A stretch of DNA of 64,000 bases from Petrolisthes cinctipes (lineage: Eukaryota > Arthropoda > Malacostraca > Decapoda > Porcellanidae): assembly GCA_033782935.1 (NCBI GenBank), contig JAWQEG010001539.1, forward strand, positions 1 to 64,000. The letters run 5' to 3'. The notes below the pieces were generated by a model. That model made no database searches. It worked only from the letters and a program-made list of their open reading frames with translations, and was not told the origin of the DNA. The translations under genes and the position numbers were made by a program. Below are positions 42,201 to 55,400 of this stretch, piece after piece; the stretch's first letter is position 1; every line of letters starts with the position of its first letter.

Positions 42201-45200
42201 TTTTCAGCATATTGTATTTATTGTTCAATCCACATGAAATTCATTCCCATATTAGATATCAATTAAACTAAGACACTGAGAAAGTTTCGGTCAAAAATTC
42301 CAGTAAATAATATTTTTACTGTAATTATTAATTACAAATTATCATAATCTTATGGCAACAGGTTGTTTTATTGTGTCTGGCTTCTCGTGGCACTTGGTAG
42401 GGTGACTGACATAGCGGGGCTGGTAACGGGCGTCTGATTGGCTAAAAGGCGGTGCTTTAACTCGGGAGAGAGGTAGACACTCGTCCATTGGCTGAGCTGC
42501 GCACTATTATTCGCCTGTCACGCTCTGATATCCTACACCTCCTCATCCTCCTCCCCAGCACCATGTGTGCAGATCAGAGGAAATTGAATGTAGTATGCTG
42601 AGGCCATATGGGTCGGAATCGCAAAACCCTCTTCATCACGTGATTTTCAATTATTCCACCTACTGGAAAACACCCATAACTCAATTTTGATTGGGGTGTC
42701 TCATTCACCCCTTGTCCACGAAACTCCTCATATAGTACAGGAATACTAACATGCATGTACTGTAAACACTGTATACAATAGTGTAGCTGAGTAAATAGAT
42801 TTAACAGTTGCTTTATTTCAGCTGGATATTGTTTTTATATTGTGCATTCATTATAACTGCCAGACCTTACCAAGCTATTAAATTTGGAAAATGAACTTCC
42901 TCAAGTGATAAGCAGTGCTTTACTGTATAGCCTAGTTCCATATAAAATAGAGTACAGTACCAATTAGCTACAAATTGAATAAATAATGTTGAATGGTGTT
43001 GCTTTCTTTTCTACTCTCAGTTTTTTCTGTGCATCAGTTATTAGATGGGTGTTATTGGCACAAATTAGTATAATGAATGGACACAGTGAAGGACAGTTCT
43101 GAACTTCTATTGTGTGCTTTGTTGTGTTATTGGAAGGTCAGACAAATGATAATCTGGTGTGCCAAATAGAAGACACCATGATGCTTAACAGCCCGTAGGT
43201 TTCTTATGCACGGTACAGTACAGTACAATGAATATTTAAAGGTCATGGGAATCAATTTTGAAAGACATTCATGGAAGACCTTTTATCAATAATTTCTTTA
43301 AATCACAATACAGTATTTAATGTACCTATCATTATCATATACAGTAGCTATAGTAGCTATATGTGGTGTTTAGTTATGCTGTTACTCAGTTGCTCTGGCG
43401 TGCTATTTGGTGATATGTAGTGTTTAGTAGAATTACAGTAGTCTTTTGCTTATTTCTGTAATATACCTTACTTCATAATTATATGCCCCAATTAATATAG
43501 TTGCCGTTAGTTATTTGCAGAAAATGCCTGTATGTGTATAAAGCATTCACTGTTGCTGAATAGTACAATATTAACATGCAACTGTAGTGTACCCTCTTAT
43601 GTTTTTAATATGTCAGTGCAGTATGATGTTTGAAGAGCTTTCTTCCAGAGCTGTGCAGTCAATATGGATATCATCATTTTGGATCATTAGGCCACTGGAT
43701 GACATAAAACATCCATGCTGGTACCATTACAGGTGTAGTAGACTCCAGTACTGTACTGTACTGTACATCGCTTAATGGTAGTTACCTGTAACTGGGTGGT
43801 GATTTCATTCTGTTTGAGTATGTTTGTGGACCTGTGTGTGGTTGTGTGCTTGTGTGATTTAAAATGATACATAGGACTGTACTTGCCAGTAAGATTGTAC
43901 ACATCTGAGTCTTTGTACTGTATGTTCTGTACAGTATTACACTACATTATTATATTGGGTTTATCAGCAGGTATTTGTAAAATATTCTGTGTGAAATTAC
44001 ATAATCGTCATTGCAAGCAAAAGAATATAATTCACATTTTTTCCCTTTAGATTATTGTGATCAGATAATGATGTTTTTATAAGTGTTATGGTTACAATGC
44101 TTATTTAAGTCTCTATGGTTTTTCTAAATGTTGGGGAATGAGGATGCATCTCGCACTGAACATATATTTTTATATACAGTACAGTACCAGGCTTTTTCTT
44201 CAGATTGTAGAATGACCAGATATTGTATAGTTAAGCCAAAAAATCGGTGCTATTAGATCATGTTCCCTCTCCACCACATATTGTACTTAGTTACATTAAG
44301 GCTTGTGCATCATTTGATTTGAATAATGAAAATATGGTTCTTAGTCAAAAGCCACTTTTAGTAAAAGAGATCAAATTATGCACCAAATCACCTCCCTCCT
44401 CACCCTTTATGCATAGTTCTCCAGTCTGATTACACTTACCTATCAGGTGCTCCTTGCTCAAAACAGTTAAATTGAGTAGTTTTGGCTTGATGTGCCCTAC
44501 CTTGGACACTAGTTGAGAATTTAAGATGTTGGTGAGGGTGTTTTTACCTCTATAGTCCAAGCTAACTGGTCTCATTCTTCTAATGCCTGCATCATAATGA
44601 CATGTTCTTAGATTTCTAAGGTTAATAATTCTGTCTCTCAACAAATAGTTAAAGAAGCACCACTGACAGAGCTGTGTTTGAATCTACCACAATCAGAGCA
44701 GTGTTCGAATGGAGTAATTCAGAGTCATATCATCAGGACTTTGCTTCAGGCCTGCTGTTCAATTGATAAAGTTTCATTATGCTGTATTAACAAATTATTG
44801 TTGGGGAGGGTCTATTATAATTAAAGTGGAGGGCTACTAATTCCTCCAAACTAGGCTATAAAAGAAATCCCCTACTTTCCCATTGAAATACATGTACAGT
44901 ATTCTGTTTCCTACCATAGTTTGGAGGAATGAGTATCCCTTTATTTATTACAATAAAAGACTATTTCCATAAACAACATGTACATTTCTGCCAAATTGAA
45001 ACAACTGCAACTCTTGAATAATGAAGATACAGTACAGTATTTTAATGAATGCATAGATTGTCTCCACTGGACAATTTTCGGCATGAGGAGGATGTAGGGC
45101 ACCAGTATATATTTTTACCATAGTGACGAAGTTCTTTCTAGTGCTATGCACTTCATTTGCTTTGCACATATTGTGGTAGGCTTCAATCCCAGCTCTGCTC

Positions 45201-48200
45201 ATAATTTCTGTTTAAGTAATTGAAGAATATTTTGTGCAGAATTTTCATTAGTTTAGAACATACTGTATTAGGCTAATTTATAGGTGTTGGCCGCAGGTCA
45301 GGGTGGAGGCATACAGACTGGAGGTCCAATGCTATGGAATGATCCCATGGAGACTCCTATTGTTATACCTATATATGATAGCACAGGCCAACAGCCTGTA
45401 GTCCCAGTCAGTAGTGAGTTGCTCACCACCACCCAAGGCCCACTGTTGGATGAGGTTGGGGGTGAGTTAGTGGAGGAAAGTTTGTGGGTGATGGTGTGAC
45501 AGCCTCGATTCCTTCTTTGATACCGAGTTAACGGTGTTTGATGTGGATATAACCAACCTTCCCTCAGTCTCTGGTAATAAAAAGAATAATGTGTGGGTGT
45601 ATTCATGCTGTACACATGAATGTTTGTACTGCATGAGGGAGATAAAAGTAAAAGTGGGAGGTTTGCATGTAGGTGCAAGGCAGGAACTGAATGATATAGA
45701 ATGGTAACTAGTGGGGATTCTATTTGTGGGTGTCACTGTGTTGCTGGTAGCAAATGTAAGAGAACTGCAGAAAGTTGTGGATGAGTTCTATGATGAATGC
45801 AGATGAAGGAATGTAGGCAAGAGTAAGGAGATGGTTCTCGGGAGATCAAAAGTGATTGATTTGGCAACAACCAACTGAATGAAGGTGCCAGAATAGGTGT
45901 AAAATAGCCTTGGGATGAGACAAGATGCAAGAAGTAAAGGAATTCAAGTATCTATGGTAAAGTACAGTAATATGTATGATGGGAACCCGAAAGGAATTAG
46001 TGTGGGAACAGGGAAAACTGGAGACACTTCTGTTGTCCCCACCCATTGAAGGGAGTTAGGTATTCTGATAGAAGCTGGAGAATGTGCATATGTTGTGTGT
46101 GTGCATGTTACCCAAAATTGATTACAGTAGTTTCTTAGTTAAGTATGATTATGTATTTTTTTTCTAGAAATCGAAAGCTAGAATAATTTGCCAGTACCGT
46201 AAATTGAAGATGTCACTGTTATTGGTATACTACAGTAGGCCTACTGTACTAGGTGTATATTTATCAATAAATACAATAAAAGATATTTGAAATGGCTGGA
46301 AGGGTAGTGAAGTAAACAGAATAGGGAGAGAAATGCCTTTAGAATCTGTGCAAATTGTATCATAGTATTGTTGTAGAGAAAGTCATCAAGTTCTGAACAG
46401 GATTTAGTAAAGTGTAATTGATATTTCTCTTAAGAATTTTTACTTCTTAATGAATGACTCTATGCAGAGTCCAGTCCCTGTGTGGGGTGTTTTATCTTGT
46501 CTTTTACTGCTGTTTGACTTATCACTCAAGATACAGATATCTGGTTGCCATTGCAAGTTAAGGAAATTTGAAGCACCATAGGACTGAATCACTGAGTACA
46601 AACTATGATAGATGCTTTATGTGCATCCATGAAATCTGCGAGTGATTGGGAATTCACTGGTGGTGGTTATTAAAGCCATTAAATAAGGAATACACTTTGG
46701 ATCAATTCTACTGAAAGCATAATAAATTAAGCATCAGTAATCTGGGCCTTGCTTTGACTTTAGTGTTATTCATTACAGGTTTACCCAGGAATAATATTTG
46801 TAATTCCAGGAAGTGTGTTTTATAGCTCTTTATAAATAGAAAATTTCTGAAAAAATTGTTCAATTCATGGTGGGGTTTGGGGGGATAACTCACTTTCCAA
46901 TATCCATTAACATTTCAGTAATTGCAACTTAGAGCTGTTGCAAATAGAATTAACCTTCACCCAACATTTCTTGGTTAGAGTATGCTAAATAAACATCATC
47001 TGAAGTTATGGACATTTTTTCATGGAAATTTTATCATGTAAGAAATACTGTAACTATTACACTATTGTTGACAATAATTTAAAATGTTAACTAGAAAGGC
47101 TAAACCTCAGAGTCACTGATAGTAAAGGTTTCTCTCCACAGTGTATGGTGTTTCTTTCCAGACTCTGCAACTGTTTTCCTGATTGTAGCTTGTAGTGTAA
47201 GTGTACGACAAGGGGTGTGCATACAGAGATGAGTGCCTGCTATATAGTCTGTAGTAAGTGAATATACACTACGGTATACTGATCTTGGTTGTCACATGGA
47301 TGGGGATGAATATTAAGTGCATAAGTGGATAACACTTGAGTATTATCAGTGCAAAACGAGAAGGTATCTCCTGTAAGTTACCTTGACCGTTGTGAAGAGG
47401 GATAACTGCATGTTGGTTGATCCTCCCATGTAGGATATTTAATGCTGCTCTGTGTAAAAGTCAGCACATTAGTACTGAAAGTATCAGCTTCCTTCTCTGT
47501 AACAGTATGATGTTTCCTCAAGAATTGCATGAATTATCAACGAGAAACACCTCTGATAAAGATGGAACTGAAGTCTATGATACACTGAGCACCTTACATT
47601 ATTGCAAAACCTTAGACATCTTCACCACCACATGTTATATGAAAATTGTAATACAGTATGGTATACTCAGTCTGATATGCCTTCTGGTTCCATTTCCATC
47701 AGTTGTGGTTCCTTGTAAACAATATGTAGGACAGTTAATGCATACTGAATGTGCATGTAACTTTGACCTTTTCAGTGACTATTTGCATGTTGGTCCAACT
47801 CAAAACTGATGTGTTTGCTGTTTTTAACTAATTCTTTATTTAATGCTTCAGTTAAGTTTTACTAATTCCTTCCGGTGCAGCGCCTAGATATTGTGATTTA
47901 TTGTTAAATATTAATACAGTACTGTGAGTTTAAAGGATGCTCTATCAAGAATGCAGAAATTTTTTACACCTAATTCTCACAAGAGTGTTGCATATGTTAG
48001 TATTAAGTTTAGAACTGTAAGAAATTTTCATGACAGTTATGAGTTTAAAATTCATATTGATGAGATTAACTTTCAGGCTTAGATGGATATTAGCTAGTCT
48101 ATTCTCAAGTTAATGAGTAAATATACACCGTTGTTATTTATTGCAAGTTAGGCACCAGTATTGTACACAGTAGTGTCAACCACCAGATGTACTGTAGTTA

Positions 48201-49383
48201 CTTATCCCAATTATGAAACCAGTGTTCATGTTGTGTTGTTGGAACGATCCCCAAGGTTCTAGTAGGTGTCCCAGAGGTAGAGGTAGATAATTATATGTTA
48301 GTTATAGTTTGGCAAAGTGGATGAAGATTAATTTGAGGATTCAAAGTTATTACACAGCATTTGAGAGTGCTGTATACCTCCCATGATTCGAACCATATTT
48401 TCTTTTTACTGTTTAGATGTCATCACTGCCCACATATACAGTACGGTACATATCTTTTTGGAAATTTATTGAAGTCCATATATAACTGACCCAGATAGGC
48501 CTGATTAATCACCTGAGAAACAGGGTTTATAAGTTTTACTAAACCACATACTTACTTTATGTCGGAAGATGAACAATGCAGCGGCAATCACAACAGTGGT
48601 TTTAGGAAAAAATAAGTTTAAAATTTGTTACATAATTAATGTTGCTTTGAGGGGAGTTAAAGTGGAAATACTGTACAGTGTACTGTAGTTGGAGACTTTG
48701 AGCTGCAGCATACAGTTCCACCCATCAGTGGAATTAACAAGAATACAACAAGATAGAATAGTACAGTACTGTACTGTACTTTATTCTGTAAGTGAAAATG
48801 TGGGAATGAGGAGAATAGTTGAGAGCAGATTTGGCATATAAATATAAACCAACAAGGACACTAGCCCTGGCCAATCCATGTTGGGGAGCATTCTACTGGG
48901 AACAGTTTATCCATGATATTGAATGAATGACAGATAGAGAATAGGCTTGTACTTAATAATACATCATATAACATGTCAATATACCTTGCATAATATTTAC
49001 ATTATGATTTATACTCCAGGTGCTGGTAATACACAGACATCAAAGGCAAAAGTGGGAGGTGAGTTAGTCTCTCAGCAGCCGCAGGTGATGTACAAAGGCG
49101 ACAACTTTGTGTTAGAGAACCGTGGTTTCTCTGTCATGTGCAACCTCACCCTCTTCGACCAGCTCAAGTGGACACACAATGGCAACCCAATAGTGGCTGG
49201 GGAGGGGGGGTAAGGGTATGAATTTTGTCACAGCCTTGAGCCCCACACAGTAGGCTATTATTGTATATACAGTAATCTTATTTTGTTATGGCTTCTGATA
49301 ATTGATTACACTCAGATAAACTTCATTAGTATAATTTTAAAATTGTACTGATTTTCTACTGCCAATTATAACATCTCAATTTT

Positions 49384-49421
<38 letters not shown>

Positions 49422-52400
49422 ACAATTTGGATATTCTGTAAAAAGATTTCAGAGCCTGTTGGACTTTTGTTACTTCAAAATTACTGTGTCTAAGTTAATT
49501 GTTTTTCAGAAGTCAAAACAGAATGCAGTGCAGTACAGTACATGAGTTACATTATCCCAAACCACATCTGACCATGTGTTAACATTCCCCATCATAATAC
49601 TGTATACAGTACCTTATATTTATATGCTGTTTAGTGTTGAATTATCCTATTCTTCAGCTATTGTAACGCAAGTATGAGCTACATGACTATGTATGGTGTA
49701 GATTGGGTGGAAGTCAGTTCTAAGCCTGCTATAGGTTAATATCCCATTTCCACAGTATATTAAGCTACTGTTGCACATCTTCTACTTCCATTTCCTATAC
49801 TGTAGTTGATTTACATGCTGAATAGAAAATACTGTAGGTATTTCCATAGATACCAAATATTAGTACATTTCCTTATTATTATACTTGGTGAGTTGTCATA
49901 TAATGCTACATAATAGCTAACTCTTATATACTTGGGTCTAAGTAATGAAAATCATCAGTTAGTCAGCAGATCTATTGAGCAGTTTAGTTGCCAGCTATCA
50001 GCCTGTATCCTGCCTATTCTTACCACTTGTAACTGTAACTCCTATTTTCTATTTTAAAATTTATTGTGAGATGATATATTGTGTTTGTTGCTGAAAAGGA
50101 TGACATCCTACATCCAAGAGAATGATGAACAATGCAAATACTGTATTGTTTTCAATATTGGAGAGTTTAATATACTGTAGTTGCTTGTAAGAAAAATGTA
50201 TGCACTAAAGTAATATAAAGAGCAATGAAACTGACCATTGCTTACTGGAATTGTTTGCTAAGCAGTCCCATAAGCATTTCTTCCTGTCTATTGGCCTCAA
50301 GCTAACAGTCAAGTATTAATTTTTACCATTAATATATTGTCCATTGTTGGCTGATATTGTTGAGGAAGCAGCAGTGGTTGTTCAAAAGGAAATTTTTCTG
50401 TACAGTATTATCATTTAGATTTCACATATGTGGCTTCCATTCATGGATTTCTTTCGCTTCCTGCTGTCCTTGGCTCACCTTCTCAACCTCAACAGTTCCG
50501 GATCCTCTCTCACACATCTTCTCCAAGTCTTCTTCCTGATGGACTTAGTCACTGTAGTTGTAATTGTATATATTGTCTAGCCATTCAGACTAATGATTTG
50601 CTGATTTTGTTAAATACTGCAGTTGTTTGAGTTTTCATAATAGCAGATTTGTTTTTCATTGACTAGCTGTAGTGCTGTATTACAGTATATATAATTTACT
50701 TTTGAAGACTGAAAACAGTTTACATAATTTTTTTTTTTTTTGCTCAGGGTAATAGGCTACCAGTAGCCTGTGACTTTTGTGAGGCCCCACGATTATTGTG
50801 TGAAGCTTTGAGGTGTTGGGTGCTACACATGTGTCACACTAGATGGGGATAATAGAGCCTTTAGGAGTTGCTTCATTTCTGCTGTGTTAGCCAACAACAC
50901 CTTATTCATGCTTTTCATGTCTGTTTGGAGAGAGCAGCTATACCGTCATTCATAGAATCTTGAAATATGGTCGGGAATCATCTTCTGCTATGAGTTGATA
51001 ACTTGTTAGTGTAGCCAGCATACCTTGAAGAGTACCAAGAACTATCAGAACATAAAAAATAAGAACGTATAGTGTGGACCCAATTTGACATCATTTTGGT
51101 CTGCCGTCCACTATGTATATAAATTATATACTGTGAAGTCTTGGTAATCTCGGGAAAGACCAGATATATCTGCCTATGATGGTATATTTGGCAAAGCAAG
51201 TGGTTATAAATTCCATTATCATTATGGAATTATACTGACAGTTATTAGTATGCAAGGTTAGCTTTTCCATATTTCTGTTTAAAGAAGAAATCACTCCAAT
51301 AGGACCCATGAAGTGGCCAGATTTATAAAATTGCTTGATTCTGTGTTATTTATTTATTTATTTTTCCCTCTGTTTATATATTAGGATGCTGCCCTCCTAC
51401 TTGCCCACTGAACCCTTGCCTCTTATGACACCAGGTATTGGATAATGGAGAAGCCGGCTCCACAAGGCTTCATAGGGAGCCAGGTAACCGTGGCAAAGGC
51501 CCAATTGCGCCATGCGGGAGAGTACAAGTGTTCTTCCTTACAGCAGCGTTTTCACTCGGTGTTCATTATCCGTGGTAAGGTTGTATAAAGAGAGAGAGAC
51601 CTGGAGGTTGTCGTACGTTGTGCAGTTGGAGTTCATTGCCGTAAATTGTTGAGTTGGTTTCCTATCCATATTTGCAGTTGCAGTTATTAACTGTGCATAG
51701 ATCTGGGAGTGTGAGAGTACAGTTGGTGAAGTTAAGTAGTTCTTTGAACAGTTGTGTCCAGTATTCCTGAACACTTCTGGAGATCTGTAGCACCTTACTT
51801 TATCTTTATGCTTATACAGAATGATATGTTAACTGAGGGAAAAGCTGACTCTAGGATACTTCAGCAAATCACAGCTGATGATGACATATATAATAAAAGG
51901 AATTGAAGTCAGTGATGATGTATCAGTAAATCTGTTTTCACTCCAGTGATAGTTATATCATACATAAGTATGGTAGATTTCTTATACAGCATTTTGAATC
52001 CCCAAGCATCAGAGTTAAAGTAAAAGAAATTCATGATGTAAATTATTATTGATGCCCAATTTGTCTTGTAAATTGCTTGTTTGTTTCTTGTAAATTTTTA
52101 TAAATGGCCAATTTGCATATTACTTCATGACTTACCTCAGTCTCTTGATATTTTCTTCTTTGAGTATTTTCAGTATACTGTACACAAGAAATAATTGGGT
52201 TAGGTATTCCAGATGTATCCAGCAGTGTTCAGAGAATAAATATGCAATTCTGCAGTCAACCATAAAGAATTGCATTTTTCTTGTGAAATCTTGATTATCC
52301 ATTTTTATTATTGTAATGGAGTACTGTATATATTATGATAGTATGCAGTTGTCTGTAGCCTAGCTTAGGGAGATTTAATATTGATATTCCTTTGCATACA

Positions 52401-55400
52401 TAGTGATACTGTAGTAATTTTGGACAGAAAGTTGTAATTTGTATCATGTGAACTGTAGGTAATATTGAATCCTTTGTCTTTCATTAAAAAATCATTACTA
52501 CGGCATAATGAAGTACTGTCCTGTATATGGTAATTTTATACAGTATACTGTACTATATAAGCACATAATGTGGGTTTTACATTGTCTCCAGCTTAGTTGA
52601 AGAGATTGAACTGTAAAAGCAACTGTACTCTTACACTACGGATCCTACCTTAAGGAAGTAATATAACATTGGCAAATATGGAGCAATTGATTCCTCCAAA
52701 CTATTCCAAGGCTACCTTAATTTAGTTGATTTGGTCTGTTTACTTGCATAGTTTGGAAGAATCAGTTGCCTCAAATCTACCAAATTATACTATCCCCTTA
52801 ACCTTCCACTTGCTATTGCTTTTGCCTCCAGATCCTATTGACATTATCACTGCATTGTCTGATGTTTTCCTTGACATGTACTTATCCTCCTGACAGTCTG
52901 AGTACGGTATAAAAGCTTGGATTTTATTGATGAATTGATATTTTTATGTATTCTGTTACTATTATGCTTTTATTGACTTTCATTTCTGGCCTTTGTCTAG
53001 TATGCTTTGGAATCTTGATATCTCAAATTTTGTTAGGCCATAGCTGCATTACAAGTATAATAGTCATGAAAAGGATTATGTGAGGTGAGATCTATTTATT
53101 AAATACCATACCAGTATCAGGATAGTTTGGAAGATGATTCAGTAAAAATATCTTGCCAACCATAGGTGGCTAAGCCATTGATTGGTTCTGCATCACAGAG
53201 ATGGAAAATGGTTAATGATTGAGATAATCTTACTGCAGGTTGTTAGATATCGGTTGTGCAGGCCTTGACAACAAGTAAAATTTGACAGTGTGAAACAGGG
53301 ACCCCAATTCCTTATGATAATCAATATTAAAAGGCATTTTCAGATATCTGAGAAGTCTTACTCTGCAATACTTTTATAAATGAACTGAGTTCTGTTCTCA
53401 TCTATTTTATTCTTTAGTAGACCAATGTCTAGCAAACAGAGCTGAATTGCACTGCCAGGAAGGAGTGAGGCATCAAACCTGTGGATGGATGGGTAATTCA
53501 CATTTATACAAAATTGGATTATTGGATTGTTTCATGTGCAAAAACAAGACAGCCCCTTATTAACCCCCTCATGTATAGATGCCAGAAGCTGGGCTACCTA
53601 GGTCATTGAAGGAAGGACTACTAACTTTTTCTTAGTAGTAGAATGGCAAGTGTGAACATTTCTAGGCTACCCTTGAGAGCCTCAAACAGTCAAAATTGCC
53701 TGTTGATGGACTGCAGCCAAGCACTCTAGTCCCTAGACCACCTCCCACCCTATTCACGAAAAGTTAAGCTAATGATTTGAAATTTTAATACAGTACCAGT
53801 ATGTACTGATAGAAAATAAGAAAATGACCCAGGGTGTGCAGTAATGATTATGAGTGTGGAGTACTGTAAGTTAGTGTCCCAGGTACAGTTTTTGTCACCG
53901 ATGGTGGTTTGTCTGTAATCCGTATTTACTCCAAGTGGTGGTTTGTTTTTAATATGTATGAACTTGAGGTTTCTTACAGCTATGTCAAGGATCCTCCAGG
54001 CCAACACTTGAGATGTTTTACGATTCCATTGCAGCTGAATATGAATTTTTGGATTTTAAAATATAGATTTGGATTTGAATTTTGAATCTATTCAGTGTAA
54101 TACTGAGTGAAGTTGATTGTACTAATACCTTCTAATTATTGTATATTTTATAAGTGGATAATATATGCTATTGTACTGTACTATATAGGAAATTTAGTCA
54201 GAATTCAAACAAGTGATAGCTTTCCGCAATATGAAATGACCAACTATTATACAAATTATATGGTATAAGAAAATATCAACTACCAAAACCCTGAATAAAT
54301 CATTAGAACTTTAAAGTCAAGGACAGTAAACACCAACACTTGTCCAGCAAACAAGCCAAAAAGTGTTAGACTGTCCAGGCAAAATAATTTTGTGATGGGT
54401 ACAATTATAGCCATCAAATTACTTGACCATCATAAAATAGGTAGTATATAACTTGATTGTTTTACTGACACTTTCACAAATATGATTTTAGAAAAGTCAA
54501 TGAATACATCACTTGGGCTCTTGTGGCAGTTTACCTTTGTTCATAAATGGTACTGTGACTGACTCCAGTATTTTTAGAACCGTGATAAGAGTCTCCATTT
54601 TATCGCACCAATATCCGTAAAACTAATGGGAGAGAAACGAAAATGCCATGCTAGATCATTTTTATGGGGTAATTTTTCTCTCAAGAATTTTACATCAGTA
54701 GTTTCATACATATTACTCTTGCTATTGATCAGTAGTGAGCAGGATGGGATTGCTCCACATTCACATTGTACAGTATTTGATGAGCACTCTTATTCCATTT
54801 CAGCTCGGAGCCATGAACACCGTACCACTTATTATCAAGATAGTTAAAAGGTTTTATTTTGATATGATTATTAACTGTACTGCACCTGCAGTTGAGTAAT
54901 TATATGTTCTTCACCATCCATAAATGAGTTGGGTTACATAGTTATTCATAGTTATAGATACAGTATGAGTGTTGAAAAGCCATGTACTGTGCTGTACTGT
55001 ATGAAGGTTGAAAAACACTCAAGCATTCTGCCACCAGCAGTGCGATAAAACTGATCTTTTGTGATAGAGACAAAACATTTTCATCATGTCTATATGTGTC
55101 GTGGCTCCTAGTTGTGACATTAATAGTAATCTGTCCCAAGTGCAAGAAGAGGGTGAGGTGCCATGCTTAGTTAAGTTGAGTACAAAAGAAATGGTATTGT
55201 GATTAAAAAACTGTACTGGCATGTACAGTAAATACCCTTGTTATATACTGAATATATAGTATTCTGCATATCTTCAAAAGTAAGTTGTAAATTGGAATGT
55301 TAGGTTACCATTTTCAAATGCTTACATTTTGTACATGCAGTACCAGTACTAAGGAAGTTAAAAAGTGATACATGTACAGTATGTTTGAATGCGGATGTTA

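Larger units (their letters stand above)
39271..45296. other. Basigin intron 1
   Basis: 6 kb holding an 820-bp fold-back (39966-40785), a CR1-like LINE end, an inverted-repeat element (42001-42732) and a degenerate TTAA MITE (44821-44945). The intervals 39271-39965, 41100-42000 and 42733-44820 show only AT-rich DNA with TACTGTA-type words. No other gene was recognised. Confidence 0.6.

Noticed and set aside
47417..47809. 130-codon frame in basigin intron 2
   Set aside because: Looked protein-like in length, but has no recognised motif, no partner exon and AT-driven composition; possible but unsupported.
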